Positions 1 to 8,057 of a stretch of 25,236 nt of DNA are shown piece after piece (within the stretch, counting starts at the first letter, position 1; every line of letters starts with the position of its first letter). The position numbers were made by a program, and so were the translations under genes. The stretch comes from Candidatus Woesearchaeota archaeon (GTDB taxonomy: Archaea > Nanobdellota > Nanobdellia > Woesearchaeales > GW2011-AR4): the NCBI GenBank assembly GCA_018303645.1, contig JAGVXR010000019.1:1-25236 (forward strand), read 5' to 3'. The notes under the pieces are model-generated. The model saw only the letters and a list, made by a program, of their open reading frames with translations. It made no database searches and was not told the origin of the DNA.

Positions 1-962
1 CCCAATTTTTTTGTGTAGGCGACAGAGCTCCTAAGCTGGTCCAAATTCAGATCTTTCTTTAAAATTACAAGCCCATGCTCGTCAGAAGTTTCCAGTCCAT
101 ATCCAATCCATACTGTGCCTGCCTGCTTAAGCTTTGTAAGAAGCCTTTCATTTACCCTGTCAGCCCTCAAGCCGTTGCCGAATATCAGCTTTAGCTTCAT
201 CCCTTTCTCGACAATCAGGTCGCAAATCTTTTCAGCCCTTGGCATGTTAAAGGTGAAGTTGTCATCGCTGAATTCAAATGTATCATATCCCCTGTTGTAC
301 CAGTGTTCGAGCTCTTTTACAACATGCTCAGGCGATCTCGCCCTGAATGGGTAGCCCATGACAAGCTGTATAGAGCAGAAAGTGCACCTGTTTGGGCAGC
401 CTCTGGAGCTTACTATAGGTATCCTCTTCTCAAGCATTTTGTCAAGTTCAAACTTGTCATAATCCGCAAAAGGCAGGCTGTCCAAATCATGGAAAAATTT
501 AGGTGGGGGATTCATCACTATCTCATCTCCATCCCTCCATATGAGCCCGTTTACGTCTTTTGGGGCTGTTCCGGATGCAAGCTCAAGAAACGCGTGCTCG
601 CCTTCCCCATAAACAACATAATCTGCAGGAGTGTCCTGAAGTATTTTGGAATGCACAGTTGATGCATAAGAGCCGCCCATCGCAACCGGGATTTTTGGAA
701 ATCTCCTCTTCACTGCCTCAACTATCTCATAAGCCATCTTGTAGCCTATGCTGGCAGTTGAAATTCCTATAAAGTCCGGCTTGAACTCCATTATCTTGCT
801 GAAAAGATGCTCGTTTCCCGCATGTATGCGCATATCCTGCACTTCAACTACATGCCCTTTTTCCTCCAGGATTGCTGCCAGAAACGCCAATCCTGCATGG
901 GGAACTGTAGCTACAATATACCTTCCTATGTTTGGCGGCAGTATAAGCAACACTTTCATCAT
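1..962 (-). CDS. Cobalamin-binding radical SAM protein, 3' end beyond window
   Basis: The minus strand reads open from an ATG at 962 (a second in-frame ATG is at 959) to the window edge, about 320 residues, so the C-terminus is missing. The N-terminal ~140 residues look like a B12-binding Rossmann domain, with VLLILPP at the start and VYGEGE near residue 117; I see no DxHxxG motif. The radical SAM cluster motif CPNRCTFC supplies Cys189, Cys193 and Cys196, which should bind the 4Fe-4S cluster. FEFSDDNFTF and YGLETSDE follow, as usual for this family. Such proteins do radical methylations or rearrangements on lipids, sugars and cofactors; the substrate here cannot be told. It is divergent from the 1080 gene. 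The TATA-like box at 991-1000 implies a very short leader. Confidence 0.9.
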   Translation of the reverse strand, partial: MMKVLLILPPNIGRYIVATVPHAGLAFLAAILEEKGHVVEVQDMRIHAGNEHLFSKIMEFKPDFIGISTASIGYKMAYEIVEAVKRRFPKIPVAMGGSYASTVHSKILQDTPADYVVYGEGEHAFLELASGTAPKDVNGLIWRDGDEIVMNPPPKFFHDLDSLPFADYDKFELDKMLEKRIPIVSSRGCPNRCTFCSIQLVMGYPFRARSPEHVVKELEHWYNRGYDTFEFSDDNFTFNMPRAEKICDLIVEKGMKLKLIFGNGLRADRVNERLLTKLKQAGTVWIGYGLETSDEHGLVILKKDLNLDQLRSSVAYTKKL

Positions 963-990
963 ACTTCACAATAGTTAAGTTACCTTGATT

Positions 991-1000
991 ATATATTTAA
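991..1000 (-). promoter_or_regulatory. TATA-like box for the radical SAM gene
   Basis: The minus strand reads TTAAATATAT here, centred about 33 nt upstream of the ATG at 962. With archaeal spacing the transcript would start near 969, leaving only a few leader nucleotides. It sits back to back with the TATA box of the 1080 gene. Confidence 0.5.
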
Positions 1001-1049
1001 ATCTTTTGTAAAAACAAAGCGCAAAACCAGCTTGCTTTTTAGGAAAAGA

Positions 1050-1057
1050 TATATAAA
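1050..1057 (+). promoter_or_regulatory. TATA-like box for the 1080 gene
   Basis: TATATAAA is centred about 26 nt upstream of the ATG at 1080, the usual archaeal distance from box to transcription start. This predicts a leaderless mRNA and supports that start codon. Confidence 0.6.
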
Positions 1058-1079
1058 TTAAGTTGCAAATCTTGGCTTT

Positions 1080-1853
1080 ATGGCTACCTCAAAAGAAGAA
1101 TGGTACAACAGAAGAATTAAGGAAGGCTTTTTTATATTTGACAAGGGTGAATTCCCGGCGCTTACAGACACTTCCTATGACCCCCTGGTGTTCACTCTGG
1201 TGAACAGCGCTTATTCATCAAATCCATCGCGCTTCTTTGAAATTCTGGAGCCCCACATATATTTTGACAACCAAAAAAAGGACTTCAAAATAGACTCGAG
1301 AAATATTGACCAGCTAAAAAAAGATATTTCATCAGATATGCCGCTGAAAGGGCTTCAGATATTCGAGATGGAATCAAAAGAGGCAGGCCATCTTGAGTTC
1401 TTTAGGAGCCTGGGCGCTGAAATTGATTCAAACTCCTCAACAAAAATAAATGAATTTAATGGCGGGAGAATAACCCTGAATAATTACCAGAACACCTTTA
1501 AATATAAACAATTTGACATAACTTTAAGCAATGGGCTGCTAAATAATGACTCTTACATAAAATACAACAACATGTCCGGAAATCTCTGCGGGCTGGAGCT
1601 TTACGCGATATTTGCAAATCTCACCAAAAAGGGAGGCTGCAGCATACACATCAACGGCAGCATGATAACAAGCCTTTTTATAACCTTCTTCCAGCTTGTG
1701 GGCATGCAGACAATAGAGTACTCAAGGCATTCTGACGGAGATATCAAGTTTATGATAATAATGAAGAAAATAAACAACAAGCTGACAAGCTACGAAGAAT
1801 TCAGCACGATTTATGCTGAGCTCAAGAAAAGAAACCCCATAAGATACATTTAA
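1080..1853 (+). CDS. Degenerate class I methyltransferase-like protein
   Basis: 257 residues. The second half resembles the late part of a class I SAM methyltransferase: FDITLSNGLL (motif IV-like, ~147-156), LTKKGGCSIHI (post-motif, ~181-191), then FFQLVGMQTIEYSR and DIKFMIIMKK, matching the final strands of the Rossmann fold. Where motif I should carry a glycine-rich ExGxGxG loop, the protein has LQIFEMESKEAGHLEFFRSLGAE (~92-114, quoted in part: IFEMESKEAG), so SAM binding is doubtful. It may be a catalytically dead or repurposed member; this is inference from pattern only. It is the only gene in its unit, read from a leaderless promoter, and is followed 4 nt after its stop by an inverted repeat. 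Confidence 0.7.
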   Translation: MATSKEEWYNRRIKEGFFIFDKGEFPALTDTSYDPLVFTLVNSAYSSNPSRFFEILEPHIYFDNQKKDFKIDSRNIDQLKKDISSDMPLKGLQIFEMESKEAGHLEFFRSLGAEIDSNSSTKINEFNGGRITLNNYQNTFKYKQFDITLSNGLLNNDSYIKYNNMSGNLCGLELYAIFANLTKKGGCSIHINGSMITSLFITFFQLVGMQTIEYSRHSDGDIKFMIIMKKINNKLTSYEEFSTIYAELKKRNPIRYI

Positions 1854-1856
1854 TTA

Positions 1857-1903
1857 TAGCAAAGAACACAAATAATTGGACAATGAATAATGTTCTTTGC
1901 TTG
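1857..1903. repeat. 11-bp dyad element, copy 1 (possible terminator)
   Basis: AGCAAAGAACA (1858-1868) is the exact reverse complement of TGTTCTTTGCT (1891-1901), with a 22-nt AT-rich spacer. It begins just after the stop of the 1080 gene, so a terminator role is possible. A closely related dyad with a 21-nt spacer occurs at 22416-22461. Confidence 0.6.
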
Positions 1904-2024
1904 TAGAAAATCGAAGATTTTCGAGCACTCGAAAACCGTAAGGTTTTCTTTGTAGAGCAAATCAAAGATTTGCGAATGCTCGAAAATCCTTTTAGGATTT
2001 ATCGGCATATTACGAACGAGCATG
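1901..2024. repeat. Tandem array of four short hairpins in two related units
   Basis: Four perfect 7-bp hairpins follow one another: GAAAATC/GATTTTC (1906-1922, 3-nt loop), GAAAACC/GGTTTTC (1931-1948, 4-nt loop), GCAAATC/GATTTGC (1957-1973, 3-nt loop) and AAATCCT/AGGATTT (1984-2000, 3-nt loop). They form two diverged units of about 50 bp, each starting TTGTAGA and having CTCGAAAA between its two hairpins. ATGCTCG (1976-1982) pairs with CGAGCAT (2017-2023) around the fourth hairpin. No ORF explains it. It could be a structured RNA, a repeat of REP/MITE type, or a DNA cruciform site; strand is unknown. Confidence 0.75.
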
Positions 2025-2056
2025 TATCTCTCAATTAATTATGTGAGTGAGTATAA

Positions 2057-3259
2057 ATGTTTACAGGCAGCAAATACATAAACCAGTTCAATGCAAATGA
2101 ATTGATATTTTATGGGCATCCCATTAGGAAGTCCCTAAAAGACTACGGGCAGATTTATAAAAAAATAAGAGAGGTATGCTCGCTCAATAAGGATATATTG
2201 AGCGTCTACACTTTTGGAGAGGTAACCACCCCAGGCATTTCTGACATAGACTTGATATTTGTCCTTAAGGAAGGGGCAAAACTCCCGAAATTCTTAAGAA
2301 AAACCACACTTGACAGCAGCTCCAAATACATCCTCTTCCACCCATTTTTTATTGTTCCGGAAGATTTCATGGAGAATATAGCCTACATCTACCCGAACTC
2401 GAAACTCAACCTTGTTTATGGCAAGAAAATTAACATAAAAAAGCTTTCAAAGCAGGATCTGAATCTTGTATACAGGCATCTCATTAACGATGTCATTTTA
2501 AGGCACTACCCTTCTGATTTTCTTAATATCCTGCTTTCCAGAAGGATTAACATCAGAATGTGCCTTTTAAGGTTAAACTCGCTCCACCACAGCTTTGACA
2601 TATTTGAAAGGATTTCCGGGATAAAAAAGCCGGAGTGGGCAAAAATTTCTGGTGATATTCAAGATATGAGGAAAAAATGGTTTGACATTCTACCTGAAGC
2701 TGCAAAGTCAAAGTTAATAGGGCTATTAAAGACGGCTGTTTACGTGTCCCTTGATTTTGTCAATACATATTCCAATTTTCTTGAGAGCAAAAGCCCAAAA
2801 ATGAGAAGGGACAGCATATTATTCAAGGGCATTAAAAACAGGATATCATTCGTTAATGAATGGAATCCTGCAGATTCCCTGTCAGAAATGATAAGGCATT
2901 ACAACAAGCATAAAAATTTCTATTCTGTGCTTCCAGGCATTCTGTCTTGGCAGCTCTGCGCATACTCATCCGCAAAAGGCGCTTTAAGCAGCTACATCAG
3001 AAAGAGGATGAACATCAAATGCGATGTTAAAAATATAAATAACACCCTTATGAAAAGAATCCAGATACTGAATTACCAGGTTGAGTATGCGATGAAACTA
3101 AAGCATTCGCATTACCCGTGTTTTTTTCCTCTCGGCTTCAAAAATACCCGTGGAATACGGAATAAAATGATTTACGCCTATGTTTTTATAACTGACAGCT
3201 CCCTGCTGAGAAAAATCCTGAATTACACAAGAACTAATCTGAGATTTATTCCTGTTTAG
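2057..3259 (+). CDS. Nucleotidyltransferase-fold protein of unknown function
   Basis: 400 residues. The N-terminal region has a Pol-beta/MNT-type nucleotidyltransferase core: VYTFGEVTTPGISDIDLIFVL at ~50-70 (key residues Gly54, Asp63 and Asp65, the metal-binding DxD). Glu55 stands where the family usually has Ser. The rest is largely helical and basic, with EW (193-194) and RKKW (205-208) marking a region also found in the next gene. No nucleotide acceptor can be named; the family includes tRNA, antibiotic and protein nucleotidyl transferases. It converges on a second protein of the same fold and overlaps it by 14 bp. The start at 2057 follows GTGAGTGAGTATAA, which has no clear RBS. Confidence 0.75.
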   Translation: MFTGSKYINQFNANELIFYGHPIRKSLKDYGQIYKKIREVCSLNKDILSVYTFGEVTTPGISDIDLIFVLKEGAKLPKFLRKTTLDSSSKYILFHPFFIVPEDFMENIAYIYPNSKLNLVYGKKINIKKLSKQDLNLVYRHLINDVILRHYPSDFLNILLSRRINIRMCLLRLNSLHHSFDIFERISGIKKPEWAKISGDIQDMRKKWFDILPEAAKSKLIGLLKTAVYVSLDFVNTYSNFLESKSPKMRRDSILFKGIKNRISFVNEWNPADSLSEMIRHYNKHKNFYSVLPGILSWQLCAYSSAKGALSSYIRKRMNIKCDVKNINNTLMKRIQILNYQVEYAMKLKHSHYPCFFPLGFKNTRGIRNKMIYAYVFITDSSLLRKILNYTRTNLRFIPV

Positions 3260-4445
3260 CCCATATCTTCTTTTCAGCAGAATCAGCCAATGCGCGCATC
3301 CCACTAACTATCTTTTTAATGTTTATCCTGTTTAGTTTTGTTACATTGGAACTTATGTCCATCAATTTAGAGTTTAGCTGGTATGCCAGCAGCGGGTTGA
3401 TTTCCGCGTAGGGAACAATAAGGCTGAAATTTTTCGGGCTTTTCCAGTTTCTCCTAAGCGACGAAACATAATCAACAACATCCCATTCTTTTTTGCCAAA
3501 GTCCTTTTTTGCTATGTCAAATGAGAATTTTTTGTACATATGCAGGCCTTTTGCCTGCAGGTACATTGCAGGGAATAAGGTAACTGCGTGCAGTAAAAAC
3601 TTCAGGTCATAAGAATTCATGCGATTTGAGTTATTTAAATCTGTATTTTTAAAGTAATCTACAAACCATCTGAATTTTTTTATATTCTCTTCATGACAGT
3701 CCCTCAATCTAAATTGGAATTTTTCCGCATTAAACAGGGATTTTGAGTGCTTAAACAGGGCAATTGGGAAGAAGGTTTGGCAGTAGTAGTCAAAATCATA
3801 TTCTGTCAGGATAAGGTGTCCATGGTGCTGCAGCGGGTCTATCCTGCAAAGGAATTTTCTTGACTTATACAAAAGGTCCCTCAGCTTCAGGAGCTTTTGG
3901 GAATCCTCAATGGCACCCTTCTTTATAATGACAAGCGTGTCAAAATCGCTCCAGCCTTCAACATAGTCCAATGTTGCAAGGCTCCCATGGACATGAACAT
4001 CAATGAGGTACTCCTTTAGATTATTCTCAGAAAATTCTTTCAGCCCAATAACAGGCTTCAGGTAGTCGCTCCTGTACTCTTTCTCATTTAAAAGACCGGA
4101 TTTTATGCTGACAGACTTTGTATCTTGGGCTTTTTTGTTCTTGTCAAAATCCCCGTATAATGCCGATAACACCATTGCAAAGTTTTTTGCGCTGGCAATG
4201 CCCGCCTGAAGATTTTTATATTTATCAAGGCTGCATGAAAAATCAAGCCCCTTATTGCCGTCTTTGCTTTCAGTAAAAGAAACCAGCGAGTTCAGCCTCT
4301 TCACCAGCAATTTAGATACGCCCTTAATAAACGGGTATAAAATATAGCCGCTATTCGAAAAGCCCCCATTGACAAAAATACTTAAAATATCCTTCAGTTC
4401 GTATTGCAGGCGGTTTATTGATGATGTTCTTTCGTCATTCTTCAT
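3246..4445 (-). CDS. Second nucleotidyltransferase-fold protein, coupled to flippase
   Basis: 399 residues. After ~145 N-terminal residues comes the NTase core: DVHVHGSLATLDYVEG (~149-164), then Gly154-Ser155 and the metal-binding Asp167-x-Asp169 in SDFDTLVII. A C-terminal helical part carries EW (320-321) and RRNW (331-334), like the 2057 protein, which suggests the two are distant paralogues. Its ATG at 4445 lies inside the last codons of the flippase gene (overlap ATGAAGAATGA), so it is probably translated by reinitiation. The link with a flippase hints at work on a glycan, lipid or activated sugar, but the substrate is unknown. Its 3' end overlaps the convergent 2057 gene. Confidence 0.75.
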   Translation of the reverse strand: MKNDERTSSINRLQYELKDILSIFVNGGFSNSGYILYPFIKGVSKLLVKRLNSLVSFTESKDGNKGLDFSCSLDKYKNLQAGIASAKNFAMVLSALYGDFDKNKKAQDTKSVSIKSGLLNEKEYRSDYLKPVIGLKEFSENNLKEYLIDVHVHGSLATLDYVEGWSDFDTLVIIKKGAIEDSQKLLKLRDLLYKSRKFLCRIDPLQHHGHLILTEYDFDYYCQTFFPIALFKHSKSLFNAEKFQFRLRDCHEENIKKFRWFVDYFKNTDLNNSNRMNSYDLKFLLHAVTLFPAMYLQAKGLHMYKKFSFDIAKKDFGKKEWDVVDYVSSLRRNWKSPKNFSLIVPYAEINPLLAYQLNSKLMDISSNVTKLNRINIKKIVSGMRALADSAEKKIWAKQE

Positions 4446-5904
4446 AAGGTATCAGCCTTTGCACTTCTTTATTGGGAATCAGTTTTTTAACAAATATTAT
4501 ATCCTGCTTGTCTAGGTATTTCAAAGCTAGTACAACAATTGAGTATACTGCAATTCCAACTAAGATGCGAAATAGAGTTGGCAATGGAGTAAAATAAACC
4601 GCAGCATACATAGCAGCGGATGCAATAATGGGCTTAAGAATTATATTTTTTATTTTGATTTTGTGGAAATATTTTGAAACATAATAATGGCTTGATATGA
4701 ATAGGATAAACTCGCTAAATAGTGTAGCAATTCCGGCGCCTACAATGCCATATCTAGGAATCAAAATCAGATTTGCCCCAACATTCACAAATGCTGAAAA
4801 GCCCTGACTATACATTCTTAGATACTGCTTGTCTATGGATGAAAGCACAATGCCCGTTAGGTAACTTAAGAATTTCATGAAAACAAACCATGCAAGAATT
4901 TGCAGCGCTATAGCTGAGCCGTAATAGCCTTCCCCATAGATAAAAACTATTATCTGCCTTGCCAAAACAAATAGTCCTATGCTTATAGGCAAGCCTATCA
5001 CATACAGGTATTTGAAAGAGCGCTCATATATTAACTTCACAGTTTTATTTGACTCTGGCAAAATATTTGTAGCATACTTTCTTGATAATATGGGATAAAT
5101 CGCGTAAGTGTACATGCCGGGTATTACAAGTATCGCTAGTGTTATGTTGTATGCAGCGCTATACAGCCCTACTGCCGCATCGCCTTTGATTAATAAAAGC
5201 ATTATACTGTCTATATAGAAGTATATGCCTGCAAAAATCAGCGATAAAGTGAATGGCGATGCCTTCTTTATTATTTCTTTAGAGAGCCCTGAATCAAATC
5301 TAAACGAGATTTTTGTGAATTTTTTTATTACTAATATAAATGTCAGGATAAAGACAAAAGATTGCACTGCAACATAAGTAATACTGACTGCCATTATCCC
5401 AAGGTTCTGGAATATTACAAAGAAAATAAAAATTACCAGTACAATAGTGTTTAAAAATTTTATAAGCGCTTCGTAGTGCATGCTTTCGTAAGCCTTAAAC
5501 ACGGTAAAAAGAAGATCGCATAAAGTTCTGAGAATCATATAAGCGAGTATGAGGTATACAACGGCTTTTGTTGAATCCGGGAAATTGCCGGCGTTCATTG
5601 TTGCAATTACAATAATAAATGTGATAATGGAGAACATAAACTTGATTAAAAAAGAGTTTCCGATGTAGCTGCCAATTTTGTTCCTATGCTTTGAAACTTC
5701 TCTGATGAGCATGTAGTTTATGCCTATATCAGTGAAAACAACGGCAATAAGGGAAAAAGCATATGCAAAATTAAAGGTTCCAAAGATTACATTTCCCATG
5801 GCCCTTGCTATATAGACAAATATGAAGAAGTGCCCTAGCTTTCCAACCAACTCCGCTATGCTTAAGCTTATTGTATTCCTGGCTATTCTCCTGACGGCAT
5901 CCAT
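4435..5904 (-). CDS. Polysaccharide flippase (Wzx/MATE-like)
   Basis: About 489 residues, almost all hydrophobic, with 12-14 predicted membrane helices and short basic loops, the size and pattern of the Wzx/RfbX oligosaccharide flippases (MOP superfamily). Typical features include AMGNVIFGTFNFAYAF near the start, YSAAYNITLAILVIPGMY in the middle and PRYGIVGAGIATLFSE late. It should move polyprenol-linked sugars across the membrane so that the glycan can be finished outside. Two ATGs are possible, 5910 and 5904; the TATA-like box at 5927-5934 lies 27 nt from 5904 but only 21 from 5910, so I chose 5904. The NTase gene follows with an 11-bp overlap. Confidence 0.92.
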   Translation of the reverse strand: MDAVRRIARNTISLSIAELVGKLGHFFIFVYIARAMGNVIFGTFNFAYAFSLIAVVFTDIGINYMLIREVSKHRNKIGSYIGNSFLIKFMFSIITFIIVIATMNAGNFPDSTKAVVYLILAYMILRTLCDLLFTVFKAYESMHYEALIKFLNTIVLVIFIFFVIFQNLGIMAVSITYVAVQSFVFILTFILVIKKFTKISFRFDSGLSKEIIKKASPFTLSLIFAGIYFYIDSIMLLLIKGDAAVGLYSAAYNITLAILVIPGMYTYAIYPILSRKYATNILPESNKTVKLIYERSFKYLYVIGLPISIGLFVLARQIIVFIYGEGYYGSAIALQILAWFVFMKFLSYLTGIVLSSIDKQYLRMYSQGFSAFVNVGANLILIPRYGIVGAGIATLFSEFILFISSHYYVSKYFHKIKIKNIILKPIIASAAMYAAVYFTPLPTLFRILVGIAVYSIVVLALKYLDKQDIIFVKKLIPNKEVQRLIPYEE

Positions 5905-5926
5905 GGCCATGAGTTACAAAAGTGCT

Positions 5927-5934
5927 TATTTAAA
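5927..5934 (-). promoter_or_regulatory. TATA-like box for the flippase operon
   Basis: The minus strand reads TTTAAATA, 27 nt from the second ATG of the flippase gene. This suggests a leaderless message starting at MDAVRR. Confidence 0.5.
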
Positions 5935-5990
5935 AGTTTGTATAGGGAACTTTGAATAACCTGCCATTTTGCCATCGATTAAATCAAAAA

Positions 5991-5998
5991 ATTTAAAT
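5991..5998 (+). promoter_or_regulatory. TATA-like box for the 6030 radical SAM gene
   Basis: ATTTAAAT is centred about 35 nt upstream of the ATG at 6030, predicting a leader of some 9 nt. It shares the 119-bp divergent spacer with the flippase promoter. Confidence 0.45.
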
Positions 5999-6029
5999 AG
6001 TTAACAATAGTTAAGAAAAGCGATTAACA

Positions 6030-7517
6030 ATGGAAGAAGTAGATGCAGTGCTAATATACCCTTCTGCAGGAGAGTCTGGAAAATCAACATTTTCCCCCCC
6101 CCATAGCCTCTTATCTATAGCATCATCCTTAGTCGGTGAATACAATGTGAAAATAATCGACCAAAGGGTTGATCCAAACTGGAAGAGCAGGCTTAAAACA
6201 TACCTTAATACGCAGCCATCTGCTGTCGCTTTTTCTGCCATGACCGGCCTGCAAATCAGGTACGCATTGGATACTGCAAGGTACATAAGGGAAGAGGCTG
6301 GCAATTCAGTGCCTCTTATATGGGGCGGCGTTCACGCCAGCATGCTGGCAGACCAGACATTGGACAACGAATATGTGGATATAATAGTAAGGGGTGAAGG
6401 AGACATAAGCTTCAAGGAAATTGTAAAGAGAAGAAAACAGGGAAAATCAATCAAAGACATAGACGGGATTTCTTTTAAGGAATACGGCAAGAAAATTCAC
6501 AACCAGGATGCAAAGCTGCTTAATCTCAATGAAATAGGGAACATTCCATGGGAGCTGATAAATGTTGAGGATTACATCAGCGATGGCAGTCTTATGTTCG
6601 AGCCGGGAACTGTGAAGAGAATGCTTGATATAGGCGTAACAAGCAAGGGATGCCCGCACAAATGCTCTTTCTGCTATAATCTGTTTTTCAATAAAATGTA
6701 TTGGAGGGGGATGTCAGCTGAGAAGACATTTGAGAGATTCAAGCAGGTTATAGACGATTTTAAAGTTGATGGCATCTGGGTGCATGACGACAATTATTTT
6801 GTTGATATGAAAAGAGTTGAAAAAATATCTGATATGATGATAAAAAACAACATGGATGTGCAGTGGACATCTTCCGGAATAACAGTATTCACGTACGCAA
6901 AAATGCCTGACGATATAAAAGACAGGATTGTCCAGTCCGGATGCTCCTCGTTTAGATTTGGCATTGAGTCGGCAAGCCCAAGAATACTTCAAATGATAGA
7001 CAAGCCTAATACGGCAGAGCAGGTTTACGAAGTCAATAATGATACAAAAAAGCACAATATATCGCCAATCTACTCTTTTATGATAGGATTTCCAACCGAG
7101 ACGAGGGAAGAGATATTGGAGACATGCAAAATGGTAGTCAAGCTGAAAAAAGAAAACAAAAAATGCAAAGTTCATGGAATCAGCGTTTATACGCCTTATC
7201 CCGGCACCCCATTGTACGAGCTTGCATGCAAAAATGGGTTTGCCCCGCCAGGCACATTCGAGGGATGGTCCAACATATACTGGGGAAGCAAAGATGTGGC
7301 AATCAGCTTATGCGAGGTTGACAGGGAATACTTAGACAATGTGCAGGACATCTCTTACCTGAATTCTGACTGGTTCCATTACATTATTCCCAAGTGGCTC
7401 AGGATTCTGAGCAAGCCGGCAAGAATGTGGCTCAATTACAGGTGGCAGCACCAGATGTTTAATGCATCCTTCGAGCTTGATCTTTACAGAAAGGCCAGAA
7501 GATACTTGTATGCTTAA
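6030..7517 (+). CDS. Cobalamin-binding radical SAM protein
   Basis: 495 residues. The N-terminus is a B12-binding-like Rossmann domain (DAVLIYPSAG, WGGVHASMLAD, IIVRGEGD, residues ~5-125), again without DxHxxG. The cluster motif CPHKCSFCY gives Cys208, Cys212 and Cys215. Then come IWVHDDNYFVD and FRFGIESASPR, normal for the class B/HpnP-like superfamily. It probably performs a radical methylation or similar step on a lipid or glycan precursor; this is inferred from the neighbourhood, and the substrate is unknown. An unusual run of nine C (6094-6102) falls in codons 22-25 and could slip. It stands alone, and a 12-bp inverted repeat follows it. Confidence 0.93.
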   Translation: MEEVDAVLIYPSAGESGKSTFSPPHSLLSIASSLVGEYNVKIIDQRVDPNWKSRLKTYLNTQPSAVAFSAMTGLQIRYALDTARYIREEAGNSVPLIWGGVHASMLADQTLDNEYVDIIVRGEGDISFKEIVKRRKQGKSIKDIDGISFKEYGKKIHNQDAKLLNLNEIGNIPWELINVEDYISDGSLMFEPGTVKRMLDIGVTSKGCPHKCSFCYNLFFNKMYWRGMSAEKTFERFKQVIDDFKVDGIWVHDDNYFVDMKRVEKISDMMIKNNMDVQWTSSGITVFTYAKMPDDIKDRIVQSGCSSFRFGIESASPRILQMIDKPNTAEQVYEVNNDTKKHNISPIYSFMIGFPTETREEILETCKMVVKLKKENKKCKVHGISVYTPYPGTPLYELACKNGFAPPGTFEGWSNIYWGSKDVAISLCEVDREYLDNVQDISYLNSDWFHYIIPKWLRILSKPARMWLNYRWQHQMFNASFELDLYRKARRYLYA

Positions 7518-7565
7518 TTTTTATTAATGGTTTTGTTCTGATAATCAGCTAAATATAATCCTTAA

Positions 7566-7604
7566 AGAGAATTTTGAAATATATTAATTTTGTCAAAATT
7601 CTCT
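7566..7604. terminator. Bidirectional terminator-like inverted repeat
   Basis: AGAGAATTTTGA (7566-7577) is the exact reverse complement of TCAAAATTCTCT (7593-7604), with a 15-nt spacer rich in A and T. It lies between the ends of two convergent genes (stops at 7517 and 7614), where a shared terminator is expected. Confidence 0.6.
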
Positions 7605-7613
7605 AAAGAAATG

Positions 7614-8057
7614 TCAGGATTTTATAAGTTTAACCAGTGCATAAGCGACTAAAGATACGATTAGTATTATCCAGTATTGCTCCGGCCATAAAACATTAAA
7701 TGAGAAAAAGCCATTTGAAATGGGATAAAGCAGAATCCCGTCATAGTAATGTCTTGTAAAGCTGTCCGCAAAAAGGTGCAGCATAAACCCCAGCATAATG
7801 TAAATGTATGTTCTTCTCCAGTCATACTTGAATAAGGGGGCAATGATTGCGGGAATTATAAGCCCCATTACAGGAGAATGGTACAAGCGAGTGACAAAAA
7901 GAAGATTGTCATTCACATGAAAGAAAGCAGGCAGCAGGTTTATTTTGACAACAAAGTCAGGCAATAATGAGCCGAGCACGACAAGCCCTTTCTTGTCTAT
8001 ATTAAAAACTTCAGCAACTAACAATCCAATTATTATATGGGAAAGCCAGTCAGGCAT
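7614..8057 (-). CDS. YdjM-type membrane metal-dependent hydrolase
   Basis: 147 residues with several membrane segments and the markers of the YdjM/LexA-binding hydrolase family: an early His (MPDWLSHIIIG), LGSLLPDFVVKI, YHSPVMG and LHLFADSF. The His and Asp residues in the membrane resemble a metal site, but no reaction is well established for the family. I chose the ATG at 8057: it overlaps the previous stop (ATGCCTGA), and GGAGG lies 10 nt upstream, a strong ribosome-binding site. A longer reading to 8126 would only retrace the upstream gene in another frame. It is the last gene of the UDP-xylose operon and may act on the lipid or glycan side. Confidence 0.82.
   Translation of the reverse strand: MPDWLSHIIIGLLVAEVFNIDKKGLVVLGSLLPDFVVKINLLPAFFHVNDNLLFVTRLYHSPVMGLIIPAIIAPLFKYDWRRTYIYIMLGFMLHLFADSFTRHYYDGILLYPISNGFFSFNVLWPEQYWIILIVSLVAYALVKLIKS

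Noticed and set aside
303..662. 119-codon plus-strand ORF
   Set aside because: It is the antisense shadow of the radical SAM gene at 1-962, whose frame carries the cluster motif and family pattern.
968..979. ACAATAGTTAAG shared with 6004-6015, both between TATA box and start of the two radical SAM genes
   Set aside because: The two copies lie in opposite orientation to their genes, and a shared AT-rich 12-mer is expected by chance in a window of this size.
1901..2000. Hairpin array as a CRISPR
   Set aside because: There are only two diverged units, no spacers of fixed length between identical repeats, and no cas genes.
2057..3259. NTase gene as part of an MNT-HEPN toxin-antitoxin pair
   Set aside because: The protein is far longer than MNT antitoxins and no HEPN partner is adjacent; an R-x4-H string at ~172-177 is too weak alone.
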